The notes: generated by a model from the letters alone, not told the origin. A DNA stretch of 14,079 nucleotides from Chryseobacterium sp. UBA6632 (GCA_002455915.1 DKLU01000042.1:1-14079), one strand, 5' to 3'. Shown: positions 1 to 7,555, counted from the first letter of the stretch. Numbers and translations: made by a program.

Positions 1-792
1 TTTAAGATTTTTAACAACGAAAACCTTGTTCAAAGCGCCCATTTTTTCACTCAATTCCACTGAAATATCCCAGAAACCTGTTTTATTATCAACGGAATAT
101 CCAGCAATTGTTCCGATCATTAAACCTTTCGGGAAAATAGCAGATTTACCGTCTGTTTCTACGGTATCTCCTACTTTCAAAGCCACATATTTAGGAATAT
201 CAGCCAAGTGCATTACTCTGGAATTATCTCCATTCCAGGTTAACGTTCCAAAATATCCGGAGTTTTTAAGCGCCGCATTAATTCTGATTTTATTTACACT
301 TAAAACCGACTGAACCAATGCATAGCTATCGGTAGAATTAATAACGATACCCGCAATTCCTCGTGGTGCCATAACACCCATCTGAGGAAATACACCGTCT
401 CTCCTACCTCTATTTATCGTAAAATAGTTGTTTCTTCTATTGATACTGTTGAAAACGATCTCTCCATCTACAAATGTATAAATTTGCCCTCCTCCTAATG
501 TATCATGAACTTTTCTGAATTGAGGATCTGCAGCACCTTGTTTTCCGTACAGCTTCACCATTAGATCCTTGTTTTGAGCAACAAGATCTTCGTTTATCTG
601 CTTTAGCTTAAGGTACGAAACCCCCTCATCAATATATCCCGAAACCCATGAATTCACCGCAGCCGATTGGCCCGCAATCCATGATTTCTGCATAGAGTTT
701 TTAGAGAATATCAGAATAAGAGCAATAATTTGCAGGAATATAAAGAAGACAAATAAGGCATTCTTTGAAAATAATCTCAGCAAAAATCCCAT
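1..792 (-). CDS. mreC: Rod shape-determining protein MreC, C-terminus cut by window edge
   Basis: MreC is a membrane-anchored periplasmic scaffold that links cytoplasmic MreB filaments to the cell-wall elongation enzymes. The frame reads from an ATG at 792 to the left edge without a stop, giving 264 residues; the family usually has about 270-300, so only a short C-terminal piece is missing. A short basic start (MGFLLRLFSKN) is followed by one hydrophobic segment at about residues 12-31, then a charged, probably coiled-coil stretch at about 55-85 (YLKLKQINEDLVAQNKDL). The rest is the beta domain, with typical MreC phrases such as NRRNNYFTINRGRRDGV, MGVMAPRGIAGIV and LMIGTIAGYSVDNKTGFWDI. The start lies 27 bases after the mreB stop, so the two are almost certainly cotranscribed. 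The start is well supported because the membrane anchor begins directly after it. Confidence 0.93.
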   Translation of the reverse strand, partial: MGFLLRLFSKNALFVFFIFLQIIALILIFSKNSMQKSWIAGQSAAVNSWVSGYIDEGVSYLKLKQINEDLVAQNKDLMVKLYGKQGAADPQFRKVHDTLGGGQIYTFVDGEIVFNSINRRNNYFTINRGRRDGVFPQMGVMAPRGIAGIVINSTDSYALVQSVLSVNKIRINAALKNSGYFGTLTWNGDNSRVMHLADIPKYVALKVGDTVETDGKSAIFPKGLMIGTIAGYSVDNKTGFWDISVELSEKMGALNKVFVVKNLK

Positions 793-819
793 TCAGATGT
801 GTATTCGTAAAAGTTAGTA

Positions 820-1845
820 TTATTTAATTAAGAAATTGAATTTATCCATATTCTTAAGTGCGATACCTGTTCCGCGAACTACAGCTCTCAACGGATCTTC
901 TGCAACAAATACAGGAAGACCAGTTTTTTTGTGTAATCTATCCGCAAGACCTCTCAATAAAGCACCACCACCAGCAAGATAAATACCTGTTTTGTAAATA
1001 TCCGCTGCCAATTCCGGAGGCGTAAGAGAAAGTGTTTCCATTACCGCATCTTCAATTCTGATGATCGATTTGTCTAATGCTCTTGCAATCTCTTTGTACC
1101 CGACCATGATTTCTTTTGGCTTCCCAGTGATAAGGTCTCTACCTTGTACCGGAATATCTTCGATATCTACATCAAGATCTTCAACAGCAGAACCTACTTC
1201 GATTTTAATTCTCTCAGCCGTTCTTTCTCCGATGTATAAGTTGTGATGAGTTCTCAAGTAATAAGCGATGTCATTTGTAAACACGTCACCTGCAATTTTC
1301 ACAGATTTGTCACAAACAATACCTCCCAAAGCTACCACAGCAATTTCTGTAGTACCACCACCTATGTCGATGATCATGTTCCCTTCAGGTTTCTGAACGT
1401 CGATACCAACACCTATAGCCGCAGCCATTGGTTCGTAGATCAAACGTACTTCTTTAGCGTTTACTTTTTGAGCAGAATCTCTTACCGCTCTCTTTTCAAC
1501 CTCAGTGATACCAGAAGGAATACAGATAACAATTCTCAACGCAGGTTGAATAAATTTACCTTTAATTCCAGGAATTTTTTTGATAAATTCTTTAATCATG
1601 TGCTCAGAAGCATGGAAATCTGCAATTACCCCATCTTTCAACGGGCGAATCGTTTTAATATCCTCGTGAGTTTTACCCTGCATATGCTTCGCCTGCTCCC
1701 CGACGGCAATCGGCCTACCCGTAGAACGCTCAATTGCAACAATTGACGGCTGATCTATAACAATTTTATTATTATGGATAATTAGGGTGTTGGCAGTACC
1801 AAGGTCTATCGCAATTTCTTGCGTAAACATATCGAATAAACTCAT
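820..1845 (-). CDS. mreB: Rod shape-determining protein MreB
   Basis: MreB is a bacterial actin homologue that polymerises with ATP on the inner face of the membrane and directs lateral cell-wall synthesis. The 341 residues match the usual family length. Actin-fold nucleotide motifs are all visible: phosphate-1 DLGTANT at 14-20, EPMAAAIG at 138-145, phosphate-2 DIGGGTTE at 160-167, and the adenosine motif AGGGALLRGL at 291-300. The N-terminus (MSLFDMFTQEIAIDLG) is the expected one. A purine-rich AGAAGGA lies just before the ATG, a clearer Shine-Dalgarno-like site than at most genes here. mreC follows after 27 bases, so this is the first gene of an mre operon transcribed leftward. A candidate promoter box lies at 1874-1881. 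I see nothing missing or odd. Confidence 0.98.
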   Translation of the reverse strand: MSLFDMFTQEIAIDLGTANTLIIHNNKIVIDQPSIVAIERSTGRPIAVGEQAKHMQGKTHEDIKTIRPLKDGVIADFHASEHMIKEFIKKIPGIKGKFIQPALRIVICIPSGITEVEKRAVRDSAQKVNAKEVRLIYEPMAAAIGVGIDVQKPEGNMIIDIGGGTTEIAVVALGGIVCDKSVKIAGDVFTNDIAYYLRTHHNLYIGERTAERIKIEVGSAVEDLDVDIEDIPVQGRDLITGKPKEIMVGYKEIARALDKSIIRIEDAVMETLSLTPPELAADIYKTGIYLAGGGALLRGLADRLHKKTGLPVFVAEDPLRAVVRGTGIALKNMDKFNFLIK

Positions 1846-1873
1846 ATTTTCCTTCTGATTTTTTAAAGATTTA

Positions 1874-1881
1874 CAAAGATA
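1874..1881 (-). promoter_or_regulatory. Candidate -7 promoter box for mreBC
   Basis: The minus strand reads TATCTTTG, an exact match to the Bacteroidota -7 consensus TAnnTTTG. It ends 28 bases before the mreB ATG, predicting a leader of about 25 nt. I found no TTG at the expected -33 distance, so the call rests on one element and position. Confidence 0.45.
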
Positions 1882-2176
1882 TAAATTTAAGGCTACTAAA
1901 GAAATTCCACAAGCATATAATTTGGTTAAAATTTTATTAAAATTTCTAATATTCTATTAACTTTTACTTTAGATATTTACGAACTTTGATTTAAACTAAA
2001 TTTAACATTCGCCCTGTAGAGAATTAAATCTGCTAAAAAGCAGGTAAATTAAATGATAAGATAACGCCTTTATCCTTAAAATTTTCAACAAAAACTAATA
2101 AAAACTGTGATGTTTAAATATCAAAAATGAAATTGCCTATTCCGCTATTTAGAACCATCCCAAAATAGTTTTTTAC

Positions 2177-2186
2177 GATAATTATC
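2177..2186. promoter_or_regulatory. Palindrome GATAATTATC upstream of hemA, possible operator
   Basis: GATAATTATC is a perfect 10-bp palindrome. After one mismatched pair, two more outer pairs match, giving TAcGATAATTATCaTA. Its centre is about 58 bases before the hemA ATG, just upstream of where the -33 element would lie. It vaguely resembles Fur/PerR-family dyads, but the half sites overlap rather than flank a central base, so assignment to that family is speculative. Confidence 0.25.
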
Positions 2187-2223
2187 ATATACAGTATCAG
2201 AAAATAATTTATTAAAAAAGATG

Positions 2224-2231
2224 TAAATTTG
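2224..2231 (+). promoter_or_regulatory. Candidate -7 promoter box for the hem operon
   Basis: TAAATTTG matches the TAnnTTTG consensus exactly and ends only 8 bases before the hemA ATG. Transcription would begin about 4-8 bases later, so the mRNA would be leaderless or nearly so. No TTG element is visible about 19 bases upstream, which lowers confidence. Confidence 0.45.
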
Positions 2232-2239
2232 CCCCGCTT

Positions 2240-3514
2240 ATGTTACAGTATTCCAACATACATCAAACGTCGAATTTTGCCGTACTTTCTATTAGCTACG
2301 AAAAAGCTGATGTAGAAACGAGAGGTAAATTTGCTTTCTTTGATGAAAACATCAAAAACTTTGTTACCCGAATTCATAATGAAGATTTAGGGGACGCATT
2401 TGTGGTTTCCACATGTAACAGAACCGAAATTTATACCACTACTTCCAATTACCTTTTGGTTGCCGAAGAATATTGTAAAACTATTGGCGTAAATCTGATG
2501 GATTTTTTACAGTTTGCCAATATTTTGACCAAAGAAGAAGCGTTGACGCATCTATTCAGAGTGGCGGCAGGTCTGGAAAGCCAGATTATTGGAGATTTCG
2601 AAATTATCGGACAAATAAAAAAAGCATACGCTCGATTCAAAAAGGAAAGAAAAAATTCTAATCCTTATTTGGAAAGATCCATCAATTCTGCCATTCAGAT
2701 CTCGAAAAGAATAAAAAACGAAACGGGAATTTCCAACGGTGCAGCTTCTGTTTCTTACGCGGCCGTTCATTATATTTTAAACAGCCAGAAAAGAATTGCC
2801 GAGAAAAACATCCTTTTATTAGGTGTTGGAGAAATTGGGCAAAATACGGTGGAGAATTTGGTAAAACATGTTTATCAGCCAAAAATAAAAATTGCCAACA
2901 GAACTCAGGAGACGGCGGCGAAGATTTCTGAAAAGTATAATATTCCGAATATTAATTATGCAGATTTTGATCAGGAATTAAAAAGCACCGATATTCTGAT
3001 TGTTGCCACCGGAGCTAAACACCCGATTGTTAACAAATCTCACTTCCCGAACGGAAAAGAAACTTTGGTAATCGATCTTTCTATTCCGAATAACGTTGAA
3101 AAAAATGTGACGGAAAATGAAAATGTAACCTTGATTGATGTTGATGAACTTTCAAAACAAATTCAGGAAACCATTCAGCAAAGAGAAAAAGAAATTCCGA
3201 AAGCAGAGAAGATCATTAAGGAAATGACGAAAGACTTTCTGGAATGGGAGAAAAAAAGAAAGCTGGCACCAAATATTCATCATTTCAAAGCGGTTTTAAA
3301 GAATATGGAACGCAATGAAATGCACAATTTTTACAGAAAAAATAAATACATAAACATCACGGATATGGAACTTTCCGACAAAATGATTCAGAAAATCACC
3401 AACCGTTTTGCAAAATATATAATAGATAATCCGTTAAAAGCCGAAGAAATTAGTAAATTAATGCACGAAATATTAGTTGAACAACCAAACAACGAATTCA
3501 ATGAAAAGCATTAG
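2240..3514 (+). CDS. hemA: Glutamyl-tRNA reductase HemA
   Basis: HemA catalyses the NADPH-dependent reduction of glutamyl-tRNA(Glu) to glutamate-1-semialdehyde, the committed first step of the C5 tetrapyrrole pathway, in the cytoplasm. The 424 residues are near the usual length of about 415-430. The catalytic Cys is Cys59 in STCNRTEIY, which forms the thioester with the glutamyl group. The substrate domain continues with HLFRVAAGLESQIIGDFEIIGQ, and a Rossmann motif GVGEIG follows in NILLLGVGEIGQ for NADPH. The helical C-terminal third (about 310-424) fits the dimerisation domain. The ATG at 2240 is chosen because the conserved core begins soon after it and the promoter box ends just upstream. 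The end overlaps hemC by 14 bases, so the two are translationally linked and it heads the operon. Confidence 0.97.
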   Translation: MLQYSNIHQTSNFAVLSISYEKADVETRGKFAFFDENIKNFVTRIHNEDLGDAFVVSTCNRTEIYTTTSNYLLVAEEYCKTIGVNLMDFLQFANILTKEEALTHLFRVAAGLESQIIGDFEIIGQIKKAYARFKKERKNSNPYLERSINSAIQISKRIKNETGISNGAASVSYAAVHYILNSQKRIAEKNILLLGVGEIGQNTVENLVKHVYQPKIKIANRTQETAAKISEKYNIPNINYADFDQELKSTDILIVATGAKHPIVNKSHFPNGKETLVIDLSIPNNVEKNVTENENVTLIDVDELSKQIQETIQQREKEIPKAEKIIKEMTKDFLEWEKKRKLAPNIHHFKAVLKNMERNEMHNFYRKNKYINITDMELSDKMIQKITNRFAKYIIDNPLKAEEISKLMHEILVEQPNNEFNEKH

Positions 3515-4409
3515 AATCGGAACCAGAAATTCCGCACTTGCCCTTTGGCAGGCGAGAGAAGTTGCGAGGCATCTTCAAAATAATAATTATTTAACGGAAA
3601 TTGTTCCTATTGTATCTTCGGGTGATAAAAATCTTACTCAGCCGCTTTACTCTTTAGGAATCACGGGAGTTTTCACAAGAGATCTTGATATCGCATTACT
3701 GAATGACGAGATCGACATTGCTGTGCATTCTCTAAAAGACGTACCTACCGTACTTCCCGAAAAAATAGAACTGATTGCTTATCTGGAAAGAGATTTCCCT
3801 CAGGATGTTCTCATCAGAAAAGAATCTGCAAAAAATAAAGAATTCCACGAGCTTAAACTGGCAACAAGCAGCTTGAGAAGAAGGGCGTTTTGGCTAAAGA
3901 ATTTTCCGAATGCTGAATTTTCTGATATCCGTGGAAATATACAGACGCGTCTTCAGAAGCTTGAAGATGGCGATTTTGATGCAACCATCTTATCTTTGGC
4001 GGGTATTAAAAGAATGAAAATGGACATTGATCATGAGATGCTTCCGTTTTTAATTCCGGCGCCTTCACAAGGAGTAATCGCAGTTGCAGGACATTCAGAC
4101 AAACCTGAAATCAACGAGATCCTTAGCTCAATCAATCATCAACCAACCCAAATCTGCGTAGAAATGGAAAGAAATTTCCTGAATACGCTGGAAGGCGGTT
4201 GTACAGCACCGATTGGGGCTTTTGCTGAGATCTTTGAAGATCAGATTCGCTTCAAGGCGGCACTTTGCTCATTAGACGGTAAAAACTGCATCGCGACTGA
4301 TGAAAGTTTCGTTTATAATGAAGAAGAAAATTTCGGGAAAAAGTTTGCAAAAATTGTTCTTGAAAATGGCGGGAAAGAATTAATGGCTGAGATTAAAAGC
4401 CAGATTTAA
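3501..4409 (+). CDS. hemC: Porphobilinogen deaminase (hydroxymethylbilane synthase) HemC
   Basis: HemC joins four porphobilinogen molecules into hydroxymethylbilane in the cytoplasm. The 302 residues fit the family (about 300-315). The N-terminus MKSIRIGTRNSALALWQA is the conserved opening. The catalytic Asp is Asp80 in HSLKDVPT. The arginine-rich cofactor and substrate stretch TSSLRRRAFW and DIRGNIQTRL is present, and the Cys that carries the dipyrromethane cofactor is Cys234 in LEGGCTAPIGAFA. I chose the ATG at 3501; an upstream TTG at 3477 would add eight residues (MNNQTTNS) with no family support. The start lies inside the hemA end (14-base overlap), indicating coupled translation. The DUF1287 gene follows after 23 bases. 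Confidence 0.97.
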   Translation: MKSIRIGTRNSALALWQAREVARHLQNNNYLTEIVPIVSSGDKNLTQPLYSLGITGVFTRDLDIALLNDEIDIAVHSLKDVPTVLPEKIELIAYLERDFPQDVLIRKESAKNKEFHELKLATSSLRRRAFWLKNFPNAEFSDIRGNIQTRLQKLEDGDFDATILSLAGIKRMKMDIDHEMLPFLIPAPSQGVIAVAGHSDKPEINEILSSINHQPTQICVEMERNFLNTLEGGCTAPIGAFAEIFEDQIRFKAALCSLDGKNCIATDESFVYNEEENFGKKFAKIVLENGGKELMAEIKSQI

Positions 4410-4432
4410 TTAATCCTAAAATTTCGTGCATA

Positions 4433-5014
4433 ATGAGAAAGTATTTCACTATTCTTATCATTATATATTGTGCTTTTACTGCTAAAGCGCAAAATCAGTT
4501 TGCTCAGAAATTGTCTGCCGCAGCGTTAAGCTTAACAAAAGACAAGGTTTCATACGATCCTGCTTATTTCGTCATTAATTATCCGAACGGAGATGTTCCG
4601 AAAGATAAAGGCGTTTGCACCGATGTTGTGATTCGGGCATATCGAAAATTAGGAATTGATCTTCAGAAGGAAGTGCATGAAGATATGGCGAAAAATTTTT
4701 CAGCCTATCCGAAAACCTGGGGACTGAAAAAGCCGGATACGAACATCGATCATCGCCGAGTTCCGAATTTGAGAATTTTCTTTGCTAAATTTGGAAAATC
4801 AAAGTCAATAGAAACCAACCCTGAACTTTATGTTCCGGGAGACATTGTAACCTGGCTTTTACCCGGAAATTTAACCCACATCGGAATTGTGGTGAATAAA
4901 AAATCGGCAGACGGGAAAAGATATTTAATTGTACATAATATCGGCGCCGGACAGGTGATTGAAGATTGCCTTTTTAAATTCACTATTACCGGGCATTATC
5001 AATATCCTAAATAA
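4433..5014 (+). CDS. Exported DUF1287-family protein, probable cysteine peptidase/amidase-like enzyme
   Basis: This 193-residue protein starts with a clear signal peptide (MRKYFTILIIIYCAFTAKAQ), so it is probably periplasmic. The rest matches my memory of the DUF1287 family: GVCTDVVIRAYRKLGIDLQ with a candidate nucleophile Cys62, DHRRVPNL at about 106-113, PGDIVTW at about 135-141, THIGIVV with His149, and VHNIGAG with His168/Asn169. A Cys followed by a His in a beta-strand recalls papain-like NlpC/P60 enzymes that cut peptidoglycan peptides; that activity is inferred and no substrate is established. It sits 23 bases after hemC and 12 bases before a peptidoglycan amidase gene on the same strand, which favours a cell-wall role and cotranscription with the hem genes. 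The family call is fairly secure; the function is not. Confidence 0.8.
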   Translation: MRKYFTILIIIYCAFTAKAQNQFAQKLSAAALSLTKDKVSYDPAYFVINYPNGDVPKDKGVCTDVVIRAYRKLGIDLQKEVHEDMAKNFSAYPKTWGLKKPDTNIDHRRVPNLRIFFAKFGKSKSIETNPELYVPGDIVTWLLPGNLTHIGIVVNKKSADGKRYLIVHNIGAGQVIEDCLFKFTITGHYQYPK

Positions 5015-5026
5015 GTTAATAAGTTT

Positions 5027-5683
5027 ATGAAGAATATTATTTGCTTTTTATTTTTATCGATCGTAGGTTTTACATACGCTCAAAAAGGTGATCCCGAAAT
5101 TATTAAAAAGCCAATAAATTATTCTTCCGAAAGGGTAAATTTAAGCATCGATTATCTTAAATCTCATTATAATGTTACCCAAAATACAGCAACCATTTCG
5201 CCAAAAATGATCGTTCTTCATTACACAGCGGGCGGAACGGTGGAAACCAATTTTAAGTATTTTAATAAAACCCATCTGGAAAGCGCTAGAAATACTTTGA
5301 AAAGACAAAGTACGCTGAATGTTTCCTCACAATATATTATCGACAGAGACGGTACGATTTATCAGCTGATGGAACCCAACATGTTTGCGAGACATACCAT
5401 TGGTTTAAATTATTGCGCTATCGGGATTGAAAACATCGGAAGTAAAAAACAACCGCTCACCGAACAGCAAATTACCGCCAATGCGCAATTGGTAAGATAT
5501 TTAACCAAGAAATATAATATAGAATATCTCATCGGGCATTCGGAATACGGAGCTTTCAGAAATTCCAAGCTTTGGAAAGAGACAGATCCTAATTATTTCA
5601 CCATAAAAGAAGATCCGGGAAAAGATTTTATGAATAAAGTAAGACTTTTAGTCTCCGATTTACATTTAAAAGACAAACCATAA
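5027..5683 (+). CDS. Secreted N-acetylmuramoyl-L-alanine amidase (Amidase_2, AmiD-like)
   Basis: Enzymes of this family are zinc amidases that cut the bond between N-acetylmuramic acid and the L-Ala of the stem peptide. The 218-residue protein has a signal peptide (MKNIICFLFLSIVGFTYA, likely cleaved before QKG) and no lipobox Cys, so a soluble periplasmic form is expected. Zinc ligands by family pattern are His65 (IVLHYTAGG), His171 (LIGHSEYG) and Asp196 (KEDPGKDF), with Glu135 (IGIENIG) as the likely catalytic acid. SSQYIIDRDGTIYQL at about 100-114 is the usual substrate-side strand pair. It lies 12 bases after the DUF1287 gene, and its stop overlaps the hemD start by one base (TAATG), so it is inside the haem operon. 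A role in wall turnover or recycling is inferred from the family. Confidence 0.9.
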   Translation: MKNIICFLFLSIVGFTYAQKGDPEIIKKPINYSSERVNLSIDYLKSHYNVTQNTATISPKMIVLHYTAGGTVETNFKYFNKTHLESARNTLKRQSTLNVSSQYIIDRDGTIYQLMEPNMFARHTIGLNYCAIGIENIGSKKQPLTEQQITANAQLVRYLTKKYNIEYLIGHSEYGAFRNSKLWKETDPNYFTIKEDPGKDFMNKVRLLVSDLHLKDKP

Positions 5684-6366
5684 TGAAGATTTTATTTACC
5701 AAAAATATAGACCCAGCTGTTATCTCTAAATCTTTGGGAGAAGAGGTTTCGGTTGATTGTGTTGAGGTAATTAAAACCACTCCTATGCAAGTGGATTCAT
5801 TTGATCTGAAGAACCATTCTCTGATCTTCACCAGCGTGAATGGAATTATTTCTTTTTTCAAAAACGGATTTCAACCCAATGAAGATTTTACGGCAAAAAA
5901 TTATAATAAAATCTACTGTGTTGGTGAAAAAACAAAACGCGAACTGAGAAAGCACGGCTTCGGAACTTTTAAAGTATTAAAAAACGCGGAAACACTTTCG
6001 AAATTTATCATCGGAAACTGCCAGCACGAAAGCTTTATTCACTTTTGCGGAAACTTAGCGATTAACGTACTGGATAATGACCTTCCACTGCAAAACATTC
6101 AATATAAAAAAGTTACCGTTTATAATACCGAAGAAACCAATCCTATAATAACTGAAAAATATCATGCTGCTGTATTTTTTAGTCCGAGCGGAGTTCGTAG
6201 TTTTGCAAAACAAAATTCCCTACAGGATATGATGCTTTTTTCGATTGGCGAAACTACTTCCCGAGAGTTGAGAAAGCATACTTCAAAACCTGTTTTTACT
6301 TCAGAAGGAAACAATTTGGCTTCCGTTCTGGATCTGATAAAAAGGGAAATTGTAAACAAAAATTGA
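5683..6366 (+). CDS. hemD: Uroporphyrinogen-III synthase HemD
   Basis: HemD closes hydroxymethylbilane while inverting ring D to give uroporphyrinogen III. The sequence is poorly conserved in this family, but 227 residues is a normal size and the phrases are typical: ILFTKNID at the start, LIFTSVNGIISFF in domain 1, KIYCVGEKTKRELRKHGF at about 84-101, AAVFFSPSGVRSF at about 161-173, and a second half repeating the pattern, FSIGETTSRELRKH. The internal resemblance of the two halves reflects the two-domain fold. The start codon shares one base with the amidase stop. Position between hemC and hemE supports the call strongly. A dyad-containing gap of 43 bases precedes hemE. Confidence 0.93.
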   Translation: MKILFTKNIDPAVISKSLGEEVSVDCVEVIKTTPMQVDSFDLKNHSLIFTSVNGIISFFKNGFQPNEDFTAKNYNKIYCVGEKTKRELRKHGFGTFKVLKNAETLSKFIIGNCQHESFIHFCGNLAINVLDNDLPLQNIQYKKVTVYNTEETNPIITEKYHAAVFFSPSGVRSFAKQNSLQDMMLFSIGETTSRELRKHTSKPVFTSEGNNLASVLDLIKREIVNKN

Positions 6367-6375
6367 TATATTTTA

Positions 6376-6404
6376 ATTGTCATTCTTGGCAATATTAGTC
6401 TAAT
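6376..6404 (+). promoter_or_regulatory. Two small dyads in the hemD-hemE gap
   Basis: ATTGTCA-TTCT-TGGCAAT (6376-6393, one G-U pair) can form a 7-bp hairpin, followed at once by the perfect dyad ATTAG-T-CTAAT (6394-6404), which ends 5 bases before the hemE ATG. There is no T-run, so this is not a terminator. An mRNA structure affecting hemE translation or processing is possible but unproven. Confidence 0.25.
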
Positions 6405-6409
6405 AAATT

Positions 6410-7447
6410 ATGATTAAAAACGACCTGTATTTAAAAGCACTTCGCGGAGAAACCGTAGAAAGACCACCCGTTTGGATGATGAGACAAGCCGGAAGATATT
6501 TGCCGGAATTCATTGCGCTACGCGATAAATATGATTTCTTCACAAGATGTCAGACTCCGGAATTGGCTTCCGAAATCACGGTACAACCCATCAGAAGATA
6601 CCCTTTGGATGCTGCGATTTTGTTCTCTGATATTTTGGTAGTTCCGCAAGCGATGGGGATTGATTTCAAGATGAAGGAAAACGTGGGTCCTTGGTTGGAT
6701 AATCCGATCAGAACGATGGAAGATGTGCAAAATGTTGCAGTTCCGGATGTGAATGATACTTTAGGCTACGTTTTTGACGCGATTGAACTGACTTTACAGA
6801 AATTAGACAACGAAATTCCATTGATCGGTTTTGCAGGTTCACCTTGGACGATTCTTTGCTATTGCGTAGAAGGAAAAGGAAGTAAAGCTTTTGATATTGC
6901 TAAATCTTTCTGTTTCCAACAACCGGAAGCGGCACATTTATTACTTCAGAAAATTACAGATACTACAATTGCTTATTTGAGGAGAAAAGTTGAAAAAGGC
7001 GTTTCTGCCGTTCAGGTTTTTGATTCTTGGGGCGGAATGCTTTCTCCGGCTGATTATCAGGAATTCTCTTGGAAATACATCAATCAAATTGTTGAAGCTT
7101 TAAGCCCGTTGACGCACGTTGTTGTTTTTGGAAAAGGATGTTGGTTTGCTTTGGAAGATATGGTACAATCTCCGGTTTCAGCTTTAGGTGTTGACTGGAC
7201 GATTAAACCAGAATTTGCAAGAACACTGACGAATCATACGATGACCATTCAGGGGAATTTTGATCCTGCAAGATTACATTCTACACCTGAAACGATCAAA
7301 AAAATGGTAACTGAAATGATTAACCGTTTTGGAAAAGACCGATATATTGCGAATTTAGGACACGGAATTTTACCGAATATTCCTTTGGAAAATGCAGAAG
7401 CGTTTATCAGAGCGGTGGTGGATTGGAAGCCGAATACGCAGATTTAA
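6410..7447 (+). CDS. hemE: Uroporphyrinogen decarboxylase HemE
   Basis: HemE removes the four acetate carboxyl groups of uroporphyrinogen III to give coproporphyrinogen III, the branch point toward haem. The 345 residues match the family length. The signature [16 protein letters not shown] lies at 19-34, and the catalytic Asp is Asp74 in [15 protein letters not shown]. Further conserved blocks are [32 protein letters not shown] and GNFDPARL, and near the end [19 protein letters not shown], where the His is the usual substrate contact. The gene is the last of the operon and is followed by a strong hairpin. The final codons (encoding TQI) and the stop coincide with one unit of a 9-bp repeat that continues downstream, so the C-terminal tail VDWKPNTQI may have been altered by the repeat; the catalytic fold is unaffected. 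Confidence 0.98.
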   Translation: MIKNDLYLKALRGETVERPPVWMMRQAGRYLPEFIALRDKYDFFTRCQTPELASEITVQPIRRYPLDAAILFSDILVVPQAMGIDFKMKENVGPWLDNPIRTMEDVQNVAVPDVNDTLGYVFDAIELTLQKLDNEIPLIGFAGSPWTILCYCVEGKGSKAFDIAKSFCFQQPEAAHLLLQKITDTTIAYLRRKVEKGVSAVQVFDSWGGMLSPADYQEFSWKYINQIVEALSPLTHVVVFGKGCWFALEDMVQSPVSALGVDWTIKPEFARTLTNHTMTIQGNFDPARLHSTPETIKKMVTEMINRFGKDRYIANLGHGILPNIPLENAEAFIRAVVDWKPNTQI

Positions 7448-7484
7448 TTCTCGCAGATTTTGCAGATTACGCAGATTTTTCTGC
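7437..7484 (+). repeat. 9-bp CGCAGATTT tandem repeat overlapping the hemE stop
   Basis: Units CGCAGATTT (7452-7460), TGCAGATTA (7461-7469) and CGCAGATTT (7470-7478) are in perfect 9-bp register, and another exact unit lies at 7437-7445, inside the last hemE codons and stop. The last unit runs into the palindrome GCAGA-TTTT-TCTGC (7471-7484). I recall similar GCAGATT arrays between genes in Chryseobacterium and Flavobacterium genomes, so this is probably one copy of a dispersed intergenic repeat. It is too short and spacerless for a CRISPR. Confidence 0.75.
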
Positions 7485-7491
7485 TTACATA

Positions 7492-7534
7492 AAATACAAC
7501 CACCCTTTCAGTAATTGAAAGGGTGGTTGTATTT
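7492..7534 (+). terminator. Strong hairpin terminator after hemE
   Basis: A perfect 19-bp inverted repeat (7492-7510 and 7516-7534) encloses the loop GTAAT; the inner stem is CACCCTTTCA/TGAAAGGGTG and the outer part is AT-rich. A T-run follows at 7541-7546. It ends the hem operon and its descending arm also carries the likely -33 element of the next promoter. Confidence 0.85.
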
Positions 7535-7555
7535 AAAATATTTTTTATAATTTTG
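7527..7555 (+). promoter_or_regulatory. Candidate promoter of the toxin-antitoxin operon
   Basis: TTG (7527-7529), an 18-base spacer and TAATTTTG (7548-7555) match both Bacteroidota elements (-33 TTG and -7 TAnnTTTG). This is the only site in the window where I find both. Transcription should begin near 7559, giving a leader of about 16 nt before the ATG at 7575. The -33 element sits inside the upstream terminator stem. Confidence 0.6.

Larger units (their letters stand above)
1846..2239. other. Divergent intergenic region mreB/hemA
   Basis: These 394 bases are strongly AT-rich and hold no credible ORF; the longest small reading, from an ATG at about 2127, gives only about 13 residues. They must contain the promoters of both divergent operons. 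I can point to a TAnnTTTG-type box on each side, a 10-bp palindrome at 2177-2186, and a small hairpin CTGCT-AAAA-AGCAG at 2030-2043 that lacks a T-run and is therefore not a convincing terminator. Nothing else is recognisable, and no RNA gene or riboswitch was identified. Confidence 0.7.

Noticed and set aside
26..313. 95-codon plus-strand ORF at the left edge
   Set aside because: It is antisense to the mreC frame, which reads as clear MreC protein through this stretch.
1243..1746. 167-codon plus-strand ORF opposite mreB
   Set aside because: It lies wholly antisense to the strongly conserved mreB frame, and its translation has a composition unlike a normal protein (rich in Ser, Asn, Phe, Arg) with no domain.
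2030..2043. Hairpin CTGCT-AAAA-AGCAG as a terminator
   Set aside because: The stem is only 5 bp, has no T-run, and lies in a divergent region where no transcript needs to end.
3477..3500. Upstream TTG start for hemC
   Set aside because: The ATG at 3501 gives the conserved HemC N-terminus; the eight extra residues have no family support.
7437..7478. CGCAGATTT units as a CRISPR array
   Set aside because: The units are 9 bp and adjacent without spacers, and no cas genes are nearby.
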